DNA of 64,000 nucleotides, taken from positions 45,821,250 through 45,885,249 of the forward strand of contig OX439051.1 of the NCBI GenBank assembly GCA_949317995.1, written 5' to 3'. Position numbers and translations under genes: made by a program. Positions 10,572-21,129 of this stretch are shown here, one piece after another; the first letter of the stretch is position 1; each line of letters opens with the position of its first letter. The DNA comes from Acholoe squamosa. Taxonomy: Eukaryota > Annelida > Polychaeta > Phyllodocida > Polynoidae. The notes under the pieces were generated by a model that ran no database searches, was not told where the DNA came from, and saw only the letters and a program-made list of their open reading frames with translations.

Positions 10572-10698
10572 AGTAATGAATGGGCTATCGGGCACCGAGT
10601 TCAGTGTATCGTAGGATATCGTAACTCGTGGCCGTAGTCCACGAGTTACGATATCCTACGATACACTGAACAAGGTGCCCGATAGCCCATTCCTTACT
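10572..10698. repeat. Outer palindrome of composite element, copy 1
   Basis: Arms 10572-10631 and 10639-10698 (60 nt each) pair at about 57 of 60 positions around a 7 nt loop CCGTAGT. The inner part of the left arm reads GTAACTCGTGG and of the right CCACGAGTTAC. Confidence 0.9.
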
Positions 10699-10859
10699 GT
10701 CTTTATTACACGATTAATCAATAAAAAATCAATAAATAATCAATAGAATATCAATAAAAACAAGTTGAAAACAAAAATCCTTCCCCGGGACTCGAAGCCA
10801 GGTACATACACCTCATCGCCTGGTAGCGGACAGCGACAGCGCACACGGCGAAAAAAGAT

Positions 10860-10935
10860 GCGCCCAGACCGGGACGCGATCCATGTACCTCTCACGGCTG
10901 AGCGCGACGTGCTAACCGCTAGACCACCGCGTCCC
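10860..10935 (-). other. tRNA-like unit 1 (copy 1)
   Basis: The minus strand holds GGTGGTCTAGCGGTTAGC, an A-box-like stretch, and GGATCGCGTCCC, a degenerate B box, at normal spacing. Pol III promoter function is inferred. The anticodon arm is not canonical, so I do not call a working tRNA. Confidence 0.6.
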
Positions 10936-11059
10936 CTCCACCCAAGGCGTCTCACTGTTATGGTTAATACTAAATACACCTCATCGCCCGGCAGCAGACA
11001 GCGACAGCGCACACGGCTTTGTATCATATCCAGACGTGGTTCGAACAGAGCGTATCTCG

Positions 11060-11131
11060 TCAGTCCCTGTGGCGCACTGCATAAGGAGTTGGATTTGGGA
11101 TGTGAGACTGCAGGTTCGATCCCTACCCTGG
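11060..11131 (+). other. tRNA-like unit 2 (copy 1)
   Basis: The A-box-like stretch is TGGCGCACTGCATAAGG and the B box GGTTCGATCCC is perfect. It diverges from unit 1, with the 5' ends facing each other about 125 bp apart. Confidence 0.65.
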
Positions 11132-11172
11132 CCTGGAATATTGCATGGGTTTTAACATGTGACATATGACAT

Positions 11173-11243
11173 GTAAGGTGTGCTGATATCCATGGATATC
11201 AGGCACTAGTGCCTGTTATCCATGGATATCAGGCACACCTTAC
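11173..11243. repeat. Inner palindrome of composite element, copy 1
   Basis: A 71 bp near-perfect palindrome centred on AGGCACTAGTGCCT. It contains two smaller palindromes GATATCCATGGATATC and TATCCATGGATA. Confidence 0.9.
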
Positions 11244-11345
11244 AAAAGTCATGATGCATGCATCATGGTGTGCAATATCGACAGGTATCAGCATGGGGAT
11301 ATCCAGAAAAAGCACCCAAAATCCAAGAAATCGTGTAATAACACC

Positions 11346-11938
11346 AAATATCTTAACCACGTTACCTGAATGTGTACTGGAAAGTGTACGTGTAGGCTTT
11401 GACGTTCCCGTACAGGTACACGTTTCTGAATCTTAGCCTCTCTTTTGTGAACTTCCCGTCCTAATTCCCTCTTTTTCTATACTACTCAATTCACACAGTG
11501 GCAATGTTGACATGAGGACAACCCCATGTCTTAAAACATTAGTAATCTCTAGTACATGTGACAGGTCAGGGCTGTAGTAGCTATGTAGTTGCCAAGAGGT
11601 TTAGCAAACCTGACGTACGTCACCCGTAGCTCATTTAACGCAGACGTAGCAGTGCTGTAGGTATCCTGCACGTCTGCGTTATATTGCCGACGTAGTGGTC
11701 GCTAAACCTCCCTAACTATCAGCCAGTAATGTGGTAAGCTATTTAGTCACTAGGGCCAAAATCCTGACCTCAGCTGGTAAAGATTTTGGTCATTTCCAAA
11801 TAGTAGCGCCCTGATCCGGTCATAGAGACAAGCAAAACAAGCTGCAGGAGGGCATTTCAAGACAATTTCTATCCTTCGTAAAATTAATGCCCTTCAGAGT
11901 CGTGGCGGTAAAAAACAGGTGAGTTTCTCGCCATGGCT
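11346..11938. mobile_element. Non-coding DNA holding a 115 bp MITE at 11596-11710
   Basis: At 11596 GAGGTTTAGC is mirrored by GCTAAACCTC ending at 11710. Within it, TAACGCAGACGT (11636-11647) and ACGTCTGCGTTA (11670-11681) form an inner hairpin. The rest shows no gene. A CAGGAGGGCATTTCAAG motif near 11845 matches the MITE ends of 8408-8618. Confidence 0.5.
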
Positions 11939-12108
11939 GCAAGTTCCTGTCTCTCCCTTTGTCTCTGTCTCTCTGTCTGTCTCTCAGTCTCTGTCTCTGT
12001 CTCTCTGTCTCTGTCTCTCTATCTCTGTCTCTCTGTCTGTCTCTCTGTCTGTCTCTCAGTCTCAGTCTCTGTCTCTCTGTCTGTCTCTCTGTCTCTGTCT
12101 CTCCTTTT
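11939..12108. repeat. (CT)n/(CTGT)n pyrimidine microsatellite
   Basis: About 170 bp of imperfect TCTCTGTC units. ORFs here encode only Ser/Leu/Cys/Val repeats and are not genes. Confidence 0.95.
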
Positions 12109-13283
12109 TGGCTGTAGTTAAGAGTTTATTTGCACATGTTAAGCCCCAAATCTAACCAACAATCTATGCCAAATAAAGGGAGCTCCCACCCTACTTTTCA
12201 AACTCAAGGATCCGCCACTGAAAGTTCATGTCTCCATCCCTCTCTTCACTTTCTTTGTCTGGACACTTGGCGTGTACATGTATGTATGTATAATACCCTG
12301 CAGGTGACGTTCCAATTCTTAGGGGTGGTAGTGGGGTCATCCCCTCCTTCATACAAGTGCTGTAAGCAGCGTAACGCGTGGATATGTGAGAATGGAGAAG
12401 TTAACAGCTGACTCATTACAATTGCATTGGTGGTGCAAACCTTAATGAATTGCTCAGGGGGCCATTTTCCTGAGGTGCCTGAGGTACTATGATCGCACCT
12501 GACACTACCACTGCAAATTCAAGTGCTTCTCCTACGGGATATTTTGTTACAATTTGAAGGGCCCAGTCATGGTATGTTAAGAAATTACCCCCTGTATTTA
12601 TTAGGTCCTGTTGACTAGCTATGTATGATAACTATATACGTGAAGTAAAAGTCGTAAATATTTTGTGCTTCATCGTGATGTGGTGTGACATGAAGCTTCT
12701 ATGATTATAAAAGTGTTAACAACAGTTACTTAATTTCATATAAGTAGTTGCAGCACTACTCTAAATACGGTGTTCTTGTATCTGTTGTGTAGCTGCTATT
12801 TCCCGCTGGTATTATCATGGGACAGTGCTTAACTGCTCGAAATGAAGTCTCAGCCCCCCCCCCCACCCCCAACTTTCAACTCAGATTGCACGAGGTGCGC
12901 CTAACACGCAAGTTATCACGGCATTCCAAATTCGCGTTGATACTCAAAATAAAACATCAAAAGAATCGTTTCCACTTAAAGAAAAACATCTGACAAGAAA
13001 GTTTGGAAACTTCTTTTGTGCCAACTTGTCTTTTTTTTTAATCATTTTTTTCTACAATCATCTTTTGAACCTTCAAACCTAGAAAGGAATTGAAAAAAGG
13101 GCTCATTTTCTGTTAACCTCGTGAACTGTCACGTGCCTCAGGTACTGCTGGTCCCCTTGATCTAAGTTGTCATGGTGACCACACAGGTCTTGAATTGCAG
13201 TTTGAGATCATTACAAAATACCCGCCTTTCTCCCGTCCCTGTATGATGGCACAATGGCACGGTTAGGTGTTGTTGGATGAACC
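12109..13283. other. Non-coding DNA, nothing recognised
   Basis: No gene, RNA or structured repeat seen. A C-rich run lies near 12856-12870. Confidence 0.5.
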
Positions 13284-13350
13284 CAGTGGGCACAGAACGT
13301 TGAATCAACATTGACCAGCCACGTCATTTCAACGTTGATTCAACGTTCTG
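13284..13350. repeat. Short palindromic repeat of the CAGTGGGCACAGAACGTTG type
   Basis: It starts CAGTGGGCACAGAACGTTG, and its right end reads CAGAACGTTGAATCAACGTT when reverse-complemented. A related segment lies at 48598-48693. Comparable short palindromic MITEs are common in marine animals. Confidence 0.6.
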
Positions 13351-14502
13351 TTTATTTTCTTCTTTTTTGTTGTTGTTGCTTCATTTCCTTTTCTTTTTAT
13401 TCATTTCAAATTGTGCTGTTAGTACTATGGGGCCGACAGACAATGAGTTTAAGTATTGCCATCGCAGTGATGGCGTAACTTTATTCTCTGAAGATTTATT
13501 TGGTAATGTTGTAAAGATAAAGGCCCTTAGGGAGACTTTGGTAATGCTAATGCAGCATGATACGAGAATACATCTACATGAAATGAAATCTAAAAACCCT
13601 AGATAGAAACAAAAGCATCTTTTTATTCAAATTGCCAATTCCTGTCTAGGTCCTGGGTATCCTATGAGTGTTAAATCCTTATAGGAATAACCCCTAGGAC
13701 CGTGCAGCTATATTGAATCTCTGAGTCTTACCACCGAAATTGTTTCGAGAAAAATAGTAGATAATCAGAGCCATTTGAAATTTATGATATGATACATGGA
13801 GCCCTACTGTCCTACATGTATGACACTTGAGTCACATTATGAGAAGAGGTCTATATCCACAAGCAAAATTAACAGATCTTCCAAAAATGCTCCATATACA
13901 CTGTTAGCCTGCGGCAAGCCTTTTTCAGTAGAGTGCTTCTATTTTTGGAAAACAGTAGTAGTTGCTGTCAGTACAAATCCAATGCCCCGATGTGGGTTGC
14001 CTCATACCCAGTACAGTGGTTTTTATTGCCCATTTACAATTGGGGCTGAGAGTCTAGAGTTTCTTAGGTACTTCTATGGCATCACACACATGTCACAAAA
14101 CAACAACTACTAAGAAGATTTCACACCGGTATAGATTTTGACCTTCACAGAGGGGACAAACACCTAAAGTCCTACTGTCCTACATGTAGGACAGTGCCTA
14201 TCTCTGGATCCACTATAGGTAAAGCTCTGAAATTTCTTGTAGTGCATGAATATAATAATATGGGTTCAATTTTCAGTTTCCAGTACTCTCCAACAGGAAC
14301 TGCCATTTCCATATCAAATATCACAAATTTCAAATGGATAATAAATGCTTCCTGGTGAGGAAATGTACTCACCTATCTATAGACACACTAAAATGAATTA
14401 TATTCAGCATTATTAACTAATAAATATAATCTTGGATGAGAGTAGGTAGTCAGAAATGAGGTAATTCCAGTCATACAATATTAATGGACCATACCTGTAC
14501 CG
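13351..14502. other. Non-coding DNA, nothing recognised
   Basis: The longest frame (13796-14113, 105 codons) has scattered Cys residues but no family pattern and no splice context. I do not call it. Confidence 0.45.
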
Positions 14503-14806
14503 GGAGGGTGTTGCTCGTATGCTAAATAGATCTGGGAGTAGGTGCCCTCTTTTCCAAAGAAGTTACGCTCTGCTTCACAATTCAACTTCTTCTCACAATA
14601 TAAGTCTGAAAGGGCAGCTGCCTTGCTTAAAAATAGTGTGTGCCGCAGTATGACATACCTACTTTTGTCACACCCTCTTTCAGGTGCACCTGTGTTGACC
14701 ACTTCTGTGCAACACAAAAGAAAAGTAATGACTACAAAGAAAGAGAGTGCTGCAGGTGACGCACTTCTTAGACAAAACTGCCTTTTCCCATAGGAGTAAC
14801 ACCCTT
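14503..14806 (+). mobile_element. MITE with TIR GGAGGGTGTTGCTC, copy 1
   Basis: The left end GGAGGGTGTTGCTCGTATG is mirrored by CATAGGAGTAACACCC at the right. The interior matches 48691-49053 in the same orientation (CCCTCTTTT, ACGCTCTGCTTCAC, AGTCTGAAAG). Confidence 0.7.
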
Positions 14807-15919
14807 GAGTCCATTGCACTTTCTTTTTTTCAAATGTGTTTATTGATCGCTCCACTATGCAAAGGAGGTGATAATATTGCGACCAAAGAAATTTAGGCTC
14901 AGTTTCACTTGTTATATTGTGTATATAAAGACATGACAGTCCCACCTGAGTGATAGGACTTGTTACATAAAGATGAAATGATGCACATCGAGATTAGAGA
15001 AAAGATGAAATCTTGAGTTGTTGTTCAATGTATAAACAAGTATACAAATTACTCGGTGTGGTGAGTGTTTTGGTCTCAATGCTCCCATACTCAGTAGTAA
15101 AGTGCAGTCAAATTAACAGCGGTTTGAGGTCCCTTGTATATCCCTTATATATTTTATAGCAAAGTGCTTTACTGTACGTCCAGCTAGGGCTTCATTGTAG
15201 AAACTACACTGCGCTGCATACAATTGTGCACTTTTTATTAACTCACCTAATAAACCTTTATATATGACCCCTCCCCCACATCCAATGACTGTAATTACTG
15301 TACTTTCCTCAGGCTAAGGCCTATATAGATCTGCTCCAACTGCCAAACTGTTTGCATTTCCTATGGATGAGTAAACTTAGATAAGTTTATTTTCACGACA
15401 ATCTTGGTAAAATACACTTAAAGTTGGATTAGGAGTTCACTCTTTACGATATGATTACACAATGTTGATTATTAGTATTGATGTTCAACATTGCCTAAAG
15501 TAGCTGCAGGACTTTCATGAAACTGCTGAGTCACCCACCACTATTGTGTCATTGATATAACAGTAAATAGATTGTATAAAATAATATCCCTTGAATAGTG
15601 ATAGATATTGAGATATCATTTGTGTGTTTTTCATTCATGCTCATCAACTGATAACCCAATTGAGTCGACATGCAAGCTGTCCTCTATGGTGGGTGGTGCT
15701 TTCGTCAAAAACGTGTTCCTATTTTTTTTCTCTCATTTGTAAAATGTTATAGAGTGGACAGTATTCACCCCTTGAACTGGGGGCAGTAGAGCATTTTTAA
15801 AGTGGGGGGGGGGGGGCTACCTAGGTATTGGTTTAAAAGAACCATTTTGTAGAGAGGAAACCTTCTAAATAATATTGATTGTCATCATTGAGAAATTCCC
15901 TCCTGATGAACTGAGTGAA
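14807..15919. other. Non-coding DNA
   Basis: No gene. The stretch TTCATTGTAGAAACTACACT near 15190 recurs at 20020 and 20325, marking a diverged interspersed repeat. A G run lies near 15800. Confidence 0.45.
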
Positions 15920-16150
15920 CTAGGTATCAGATGGACATTTCTCAACACGCTACAACTAGACACAACCTCTGGCTGCTACAGATGGTCTCCAGTTGTACTG
16001 GGCAGTCGTAGCAAGTTGCACATAAAAGTATAGGGTGCTTAATAAAGCATTTCTCAATAATCCTAATAAGCACTATTGAAAAATGCCTTCCCGGTATAGA
16101 TTCAACAGCTCCAGTCGTACCATACTAAGAAATAGCCTCCAGTAGTACTG
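15920..16150. mobile_element. Diverged copy of the CAGGAGGGCATTTCTCAA MITE
   Basis: GACATTTCTCAACACGCTAC and ACTAGACACAACC (about 15932-15968) match the left end of 8408-8618. The inner part forms a hairpin (GCATTTCTCAATA at 16049 against TATTGAAAAATGC at 16074). Confidence 0.5.
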
Positions 16151-16717
16151 TTTCACTAGATTTGGAAGGATACTTGCTCAATTCTCCCTAATGTGCTTCA
16201 AGCAAACAGACAGTGCTAAACCTGAAGGCAGCCAGAGACTTAGTTTTCATAGTTCATAGTTTCTGCCGACTCTCTTGTAGGAGTGATAGAGACCATGTAA
16301 CCCACATTTTACCCCAAACTCCCCAATCCTCACACCTACTTCTAGCCGTCTCTGGACGTGTGAGGGTCGGGGGCCAATGCCTCAGGCTGGCCGCAGCTGC
16401 TACACTTGCTTCAACCAACGCCCATCTGAAGGCTTGAGGAAATGCCGCCACCACCACTACTAGCATCTGCAGTATCATAGGAACCAGGCATAGTTACAGC
16501 AGCAGCAGCAGCAGCAGCTGAGGCAGATAGCTCCAACCCCCCGTGGTATGCACTACTTTCCAGTTGTTGCTAGGCAACCAGAATCCGGGTTGTGAGAACG
16601 GCAGTGAGCAGAGCGGAGCGCCCCTTGGTGGCGGACCCGTGCACCGTGGTGTCGTCAGTTTCTGCTGCTGCTGTCTTTACTGGGGGTGGATGACATGCCA
16701 GCAGCTGCTCACTGCCC
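16151..16717. promoter_or_regulatory. GC-rich segment with an RFX X-box and a CTCF-like site
   Basis: 16566-16578 is GTTGCTAGGCAAC, a perfect palindromic X-box as bound by RFX factors. 16618-16634, read on the minus strand, gives CCACCAAGGGGCGC, one base from a strong CTCF core. A (CAG)n run lies at 16499-16518. No coding exon is recognised here. Function is inference. Confidence 0.35.
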
Positions 16718-16759
16718 TCAGCCTCGGGTCCTCAGTCTAATAAGGCCCTCAGTCATATA
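16718..16759. repeat. Left part of the CCCTCAG minisatellite, split by a transposon
   Basis: Units CTCAGTCTAATAAGGCC and CTCAGTCATATA match the array that resumes at 17948, so the transposon at 16760-17947 sits inside this array. Confidence 0.7.
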
Positions 16760-17947
16760 GGGTAGATTAACCTAAAGACGACCACATGCCTAGAGTCGAC
16801 CACCTGTCACCTTGTTTTTCTCACTTTCACATGTAGTGCATTGGTCTTAAACCCTAATATTATTGAAAAAGAGGTGTTATAGTACCCCATAGAATGATGT
16901 CCTGGAATAGATGAAGTAATTGTCTCTGCATGATAATACACTAAAGTTCCAATGTTTGAATGGTTTTTACCAAGACTAGCTGGTCATTTCATCAGAATTC
17001 TCCAACTTTGGTTCAATAATTGAAGATCACAAGTGCTCACATATACAACATTTTGACTCTAGGCATAGATAAATATCTTTGCTAAATGATAGCGTAAGGA
17101 AAATTGCAGAAATGTTAAATACTTTCTGTATAGGACCTTATTTCCTAGAACATACCAATTTCACCTTGAGATGACCACCATTTCACATTGAGTCAACCAT
17201 TCCTTATACACCTATTTGTGCATTTAATTGAATAGAAACCATTGATTATGTAGGATTACATCACAAGATTCATGGCCAGCATAGTTTGGGATAGAAATCT
17301 TCACTGGATTATGCTCTGATGCATACATTTCAATCTTAACTGTACTGCTACTGTTATTATTATGTAGAGGAACTATTTGGTACTGAGGGTGTGATGATAA
17401 AGTTAAGGAATGGATTATCATAGTCCATATTGAAGGTCTATTAACGTACATTAAAAACAAAGCCTCTAAAATGCAGTGTTGGAAATACCACTTCTATTTT
17501 GATGAGATTTACAATATCCATGGCCATAAAGTTGCCTCCAATTTCCATTCTAATTGAGTCACTATAAAAACATCTTATGATACAACAGTTTTTAATTACA
17601 TCATTTTACTGCATATCTATAAAAGACACTTATTATTTTTTTCAAATGATAGTTTGATGAACATAGCCCCATTAAAATAGTAGTTATCAAGTGGTCATCT
17701 CAAGGTGCAAGGTGGTCATCTCAAGGTGAAACTAGACTAACTGAGATGGTCTTAGAAATGATGAAAAACAATAGATAAACTTTACACATGGATTTGAGAA
17801 AGGTAATTGGTCCAAAAGCCGAAATAATTATCTTTCACTTAGTACCTTGGGGAACCCTAAGGACCTATTAGACTCAAAGATATTAGCTACTACTTTTCCC
17901 TTATTGAAAATCTGCACAGGAACAGTCGTCTTTAGGTTAATCTACAC
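16760..17947 (+). mobile_element. DNA transposon with TA target site, copy 1
   Basis: Ends GGGTAGATTAACCTAAAGAC and its inverse (GTCTTTAGGTTAATCTACAC), flanked by TA on both sides. The interior is about 1.2 kb without a transposase. A second copy, inverted, lies at 33658-35188. The TA duplication fits the Tc1/mariner group or another TA-targeting superfamily. Confidence 0.75.
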
Positions 17948-19390
17948 TAAGGTCCCCACTCTTGTAAGGCCCTCAGTCTTATCAGGTTCTCGGTCTTATA
18001 AGGCCCTCAGTTGTATAAGGTCCTCGATCTTATTAGGCCCTCAGCCATATAAGGTCCTCGGACTTATGAAGTCCTTGGTCTTATAAGGCCCTCAGGCATC
18101 TTATTAGGCCCTCAGCCTTATAAAGTCCTCCGTCTTATAAGGCCCTTAGTCTTATAAAGCCCTCAGTCTTATAAGGTCTGTATAAGGTCCTCTGTATTAT
18201 AAGGTCCTCGGTATTATAAGGTCCTCGGTATTATAAGGTCCTCGGTATTATAAGGTCCTCTGTATTATAAGGTCCTAGGTATTATAAGGTCCTCGGCATT
18301 ATAAGGTCCTCTGTTTTATAAGGTCCTAGGTATTATAAGGTCCTAGGTATTATAAGGTCCTCGGTATTATAAGGCCCTCAGTATTATAAGGACCTCGGTC
18401 TTATAATTCCCTAAGACTAGTGCCCTCATTTTAAAGCCATTTGTATTGGGCCCTCAGCATAAAGCCCCCAGCCTGACGCCCTACGCTTCAAGTCCACAAT
18501 TAAGGCACCACCTTTATTCTTATACACAAAGTGTTCAGACAATCATCACAAGGCTTGCAGCATAAAACCCTGTCCACAATGCCCTCAGCCCAATTCCCAA
18601 CGCCCTTTGCACATCACCATTGATCAGCTTGAAGCCCTGCCCTGAGTATACCGAAACCTCACATAGAACCATTTCAGACCCTTAGTGCAGCTTATAGGAC
18701 CACCCTGAGCTCCTGGTGCCCAGGTTAAGGAATCGCAACCCTTTCAAGCCCCAGGTGTGACTAAGATAATTTTCCCAATGTTAGGATGCAGTTTATACCT
18801 GCATGCGGCTTATACACTGGGTTTTATGTTAATACCATACTCATGCACAAATCCCTCCACATTCATCGTAAGGCTCTCAGCATCAAGCCATTACACTCTT
18901 AAGTGATAGCAGGAAGGCTCTTTAGCTAATGCCCTTAGCCTAAGGCCCTCAGCCTTATGCTATCAGCCTCAAGCACACCACCCTCAGATTTCACCCATAG
19001 TATCAAGCTCTGACTTCTGGAATAAAGCCATCTGCAATCAAGCCCTTAACTAAGGCAGCTGGAAAGCCCTCAGTCCAGAGCTGAAATTTACACTCTTCAG
19101 CCTGAAGCCCTCATGCTAAAATATAAAATCTTCTACACAAAGCACTCTACATTACATTTGAGTTCTCTCCGATGCCCTCAGCCTTGAGCCCTCTTCATGA
19201 GCCCATATATAAAACATAACCTCTCAGTCTATGCCCCTCCATGATGGTGCTCTTAGTCTAGAAATTTAGTGTCAATGATTCATTATTATCATCTTCAGGC
19301 CTAAGTCACTATATTCTATGGTCCAGAACTTAGGGGCCCTAAACTTGAGGCCCAATCTATTCAGTAAGCAGCTTCACGAATAAAACCCTT
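17948..19390. repeat. Minisatellite of TATAAGGTCCTCGG-type units, decaying to the right
   Basis: From 17948 to about 18420 there are some 25 units of 16-18 bp (ATAAGGTCCTCGGTATT and variants). From 18420 to about 19330 the same core (GCCCTCAGCCT) recurs at irregular spacing, as in an old array that is no longer homogenised. ORFs here are repeat artefacts. Confidence 0.85.
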
Positions 19391-19444
19391 CAGGAGGGTA
19401 TTTCAAAATGATAACAATTGCTATCATTTTGAAATGTCCTCCTG
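19391..19444. repeat. Hairpin of the CAGGAGG family
   Basis: CAGGAGGGTATTTCAAAATG (19391) pairs with CATTTTGAAATGTCCTCCTG (19425) around a short AT-rich loop. The following bases (GGTGGCATTTCTTAAC) match the MITE end of 8408-8618. Confidence 0.75.
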
Positions 19445-20176
19445 GTGGCATTTCTTAACATGCTACGGCTAACCGAATCGTACCAGAGGTATCCTACATT
19501 TCTGCCCTAGTAGCTGGATAGGGTAACTGTAGGGCATATCTATTCAAACTTTATTGTATGATTTGCAAAACAATTGCACAACACAGAATAATGCAAATTT
19601 CCTGGGAGAGGGTGCCAGAAGATTTAGAGCTATAGTATGAGTAGTAAGGTGGTACAAAGCATGAACGATGAATACACTTTCTGCAATGTGAGTGTTGGAC
19701 TAGGTTTTGGTATTTATAAGAAACTGCTATATTTAGGAAGTGATGTTAGCACCCTAATAATGTACTTTTAAAAATGTCGTTAAACAAGAAATGCCGTTGT
19801 GACCGCGTAAAAAAACGCCTCCCACTGTTATTTTGTATTGTGAGACCTCATCACATGGGGCAAATGAAATCATCATAGCGCACTCCCGTACCGCTTCGCG
19901 GTACCACCGCTACGCGGCGTGGGAGGCGCTAATAAACGGTAAAATCCTTGTCCCAACATTGTCAAAAATCAATCATTATTTTCACAGAGATTCCTTTTAC
20001 CACAGTATGTACTGTACTGCTTCATTGTAGAAACTAGACTGCTTCACTGCAATGCAATAACGGTAGTCCATTGCTCTGTTTTTCGAGGATCCCTGGCAGA
20101 TTCAACATTTATTTTTTAGAGTGCAACTAGCCCTGTTACCTACATAAAGTTGCAGTGGTAAAAGTACAAGCTGTGA
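19445..20176. other. Non-coding DNA with a GC-rich hairpin cluster at 19878-19929
   Basis: TACCGCTTCGCGGTA (19889-19903) and CCGCTACGCGG (19907-19917) sit between CGCACTCCC and GGGAGGCGC. A further CGCCTCCCAC lies at 19818. The rest shows no gene. Confidence 0.55.
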
Positions 20177-20239
20177 GCACAGGAGTTTAATTCAAAACAG
20201 TGGTAAATTAGCACTGTTTTGAATTAACCTCCTGGGTGC
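20177..20239. repeat. Hairpin with about 25 bp arms
   Basis: GTTTAATTCAAAACAGTG (20185-20202) pairs with CACTGTTTTGAATTAACC (20212-20229), and GGAG/CTCC extend the arms. It shares the AGGAG/CTCCT ends with the hairpin at 19391. Confidence 0.75.
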
Positions 20240-20539
20240 TGTTCTAAACTGTAAAAATGGCATTGAGAGTCCTTGTACATTTCTAAATGTACCAATGTAC
20301 GGCTGCTGCCACCTGGGGCTTCTTGTAAAAACTACACTACACTGGTTCAGTGCTTTTCATTAAATTTTATAGTGGTCCATTGTTCAGTTTTTCGAGGATC
20401 CCTGGTAGAATCAACATTTATTTTCAACAGCACTTGTATTTTTCGGCTAGCACAGGGGGTCGTGATAGCATGGTGTACCATTGATGTCTACTACATGACC
20501 AACTGTGTGTTCCCTCACTGAAGCAGGGTGAGGAGATCT
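20240..20539. repeat. Diverged direct repeat of 20010-20130
   Basis: TTTTTCGAGGATCCCTGG occurs at 20079 and 20388, preceded in both by a GTAGAAACTA-like stretch. A third partial copy lies near 15190. No gene. Confidence 0.55.
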
Positions 20540-21129
20540 GAGACCTGTTTCACAAGGACCATGTACGAGTAAGATTGGTGTAAGAGCAAGATCACTCCTA
20601 TGGTAACCCTAAGACTGATCCTAGGCTTTTTATGCTTAGGGGAAGTGTTTCAAAAGTAAATGGGGAGAGAAACTTACTAGTAAAGGGTCAATGTAAGAGT
20701 GACTTATGACCAACATAAATTAGCTGATTTATGGGGAAGGTTGAGGGTACACATAAATGTGAAAAATCCTATCAACAAGTGAAATCCCACAAGATTTTCT
20801 AATGCATGACGTCAGGTATATATCAAATGGAAATTCCCCCTTTTAAAACCATTTTCTATTATGGAATTATAAAGTAAAGTAATATTCTGCACCTAGGTGA
20901 TCGATCTTACGAGTTCGATATTTGGCCTGTGAGTGACCTTACAACTGATCTTGATTACTGTTCCTATGTCAAATTGACAGCTGTTTCTAAAGGACCAGTC
21001 TTATGTTCCAATATGAGTAACAGCTTGTTCTGAAACACTAGTAGTCATTCCCAAATGACTGATCTTAAGTGGTCATTCATAGAGTGGAAAGATCGATCTT
21101 AAAAAAAGAATGCTTATGAAATAGGTCTC
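20540..21129. mobile_element. Non-autonomous DNA transposon with 17 bp TIRs
   Basis: The left end GAGACCTGTTTCACAAG is mirrored at the right, where the reverse complement reads GAGACCTATTTCATAAG. The interior is rich in GATCTTA/TAAGATC motifs and has no ORF. Confidence 0.6.

Larger units (their letters stand above)
10572..11345 (-). mobile_element. Composite tRNA-like element bounded by palindromes, copy 1
   Basis: From left: an outer palindrome (10572-10698), an AT-rich segment, a minus-strand tRNA-like unit (10860-10935), a plus-strand tRNA-like unit (11060-11131) and an inner palindrome (11173-11243). A unique tail follows, with CAATATCGACAGG near 11275. The whole layout recurs, inverted, at 57659-58789, with clear sequence identity in the tRNA-like units, in the CAAGTTGAAAACAAAAAT block (10759-10776) and in the tail. 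No protein is encoded, so it must use another element's machinery. Confidence 0.7.

Noticed and set aside
10740..11165. 141-codon and 134-codon ORFs on opposite strands
   Set aside because: They cover tRNA-like units and palindromes of the composite element; the protein is not conserved between copies.
13796..14113. 105-codon Cys-containing frame as a zinc-finger gene
   Set aside because: Cys and His spacing fits no finger type, and the frame has no splice or promoter context.
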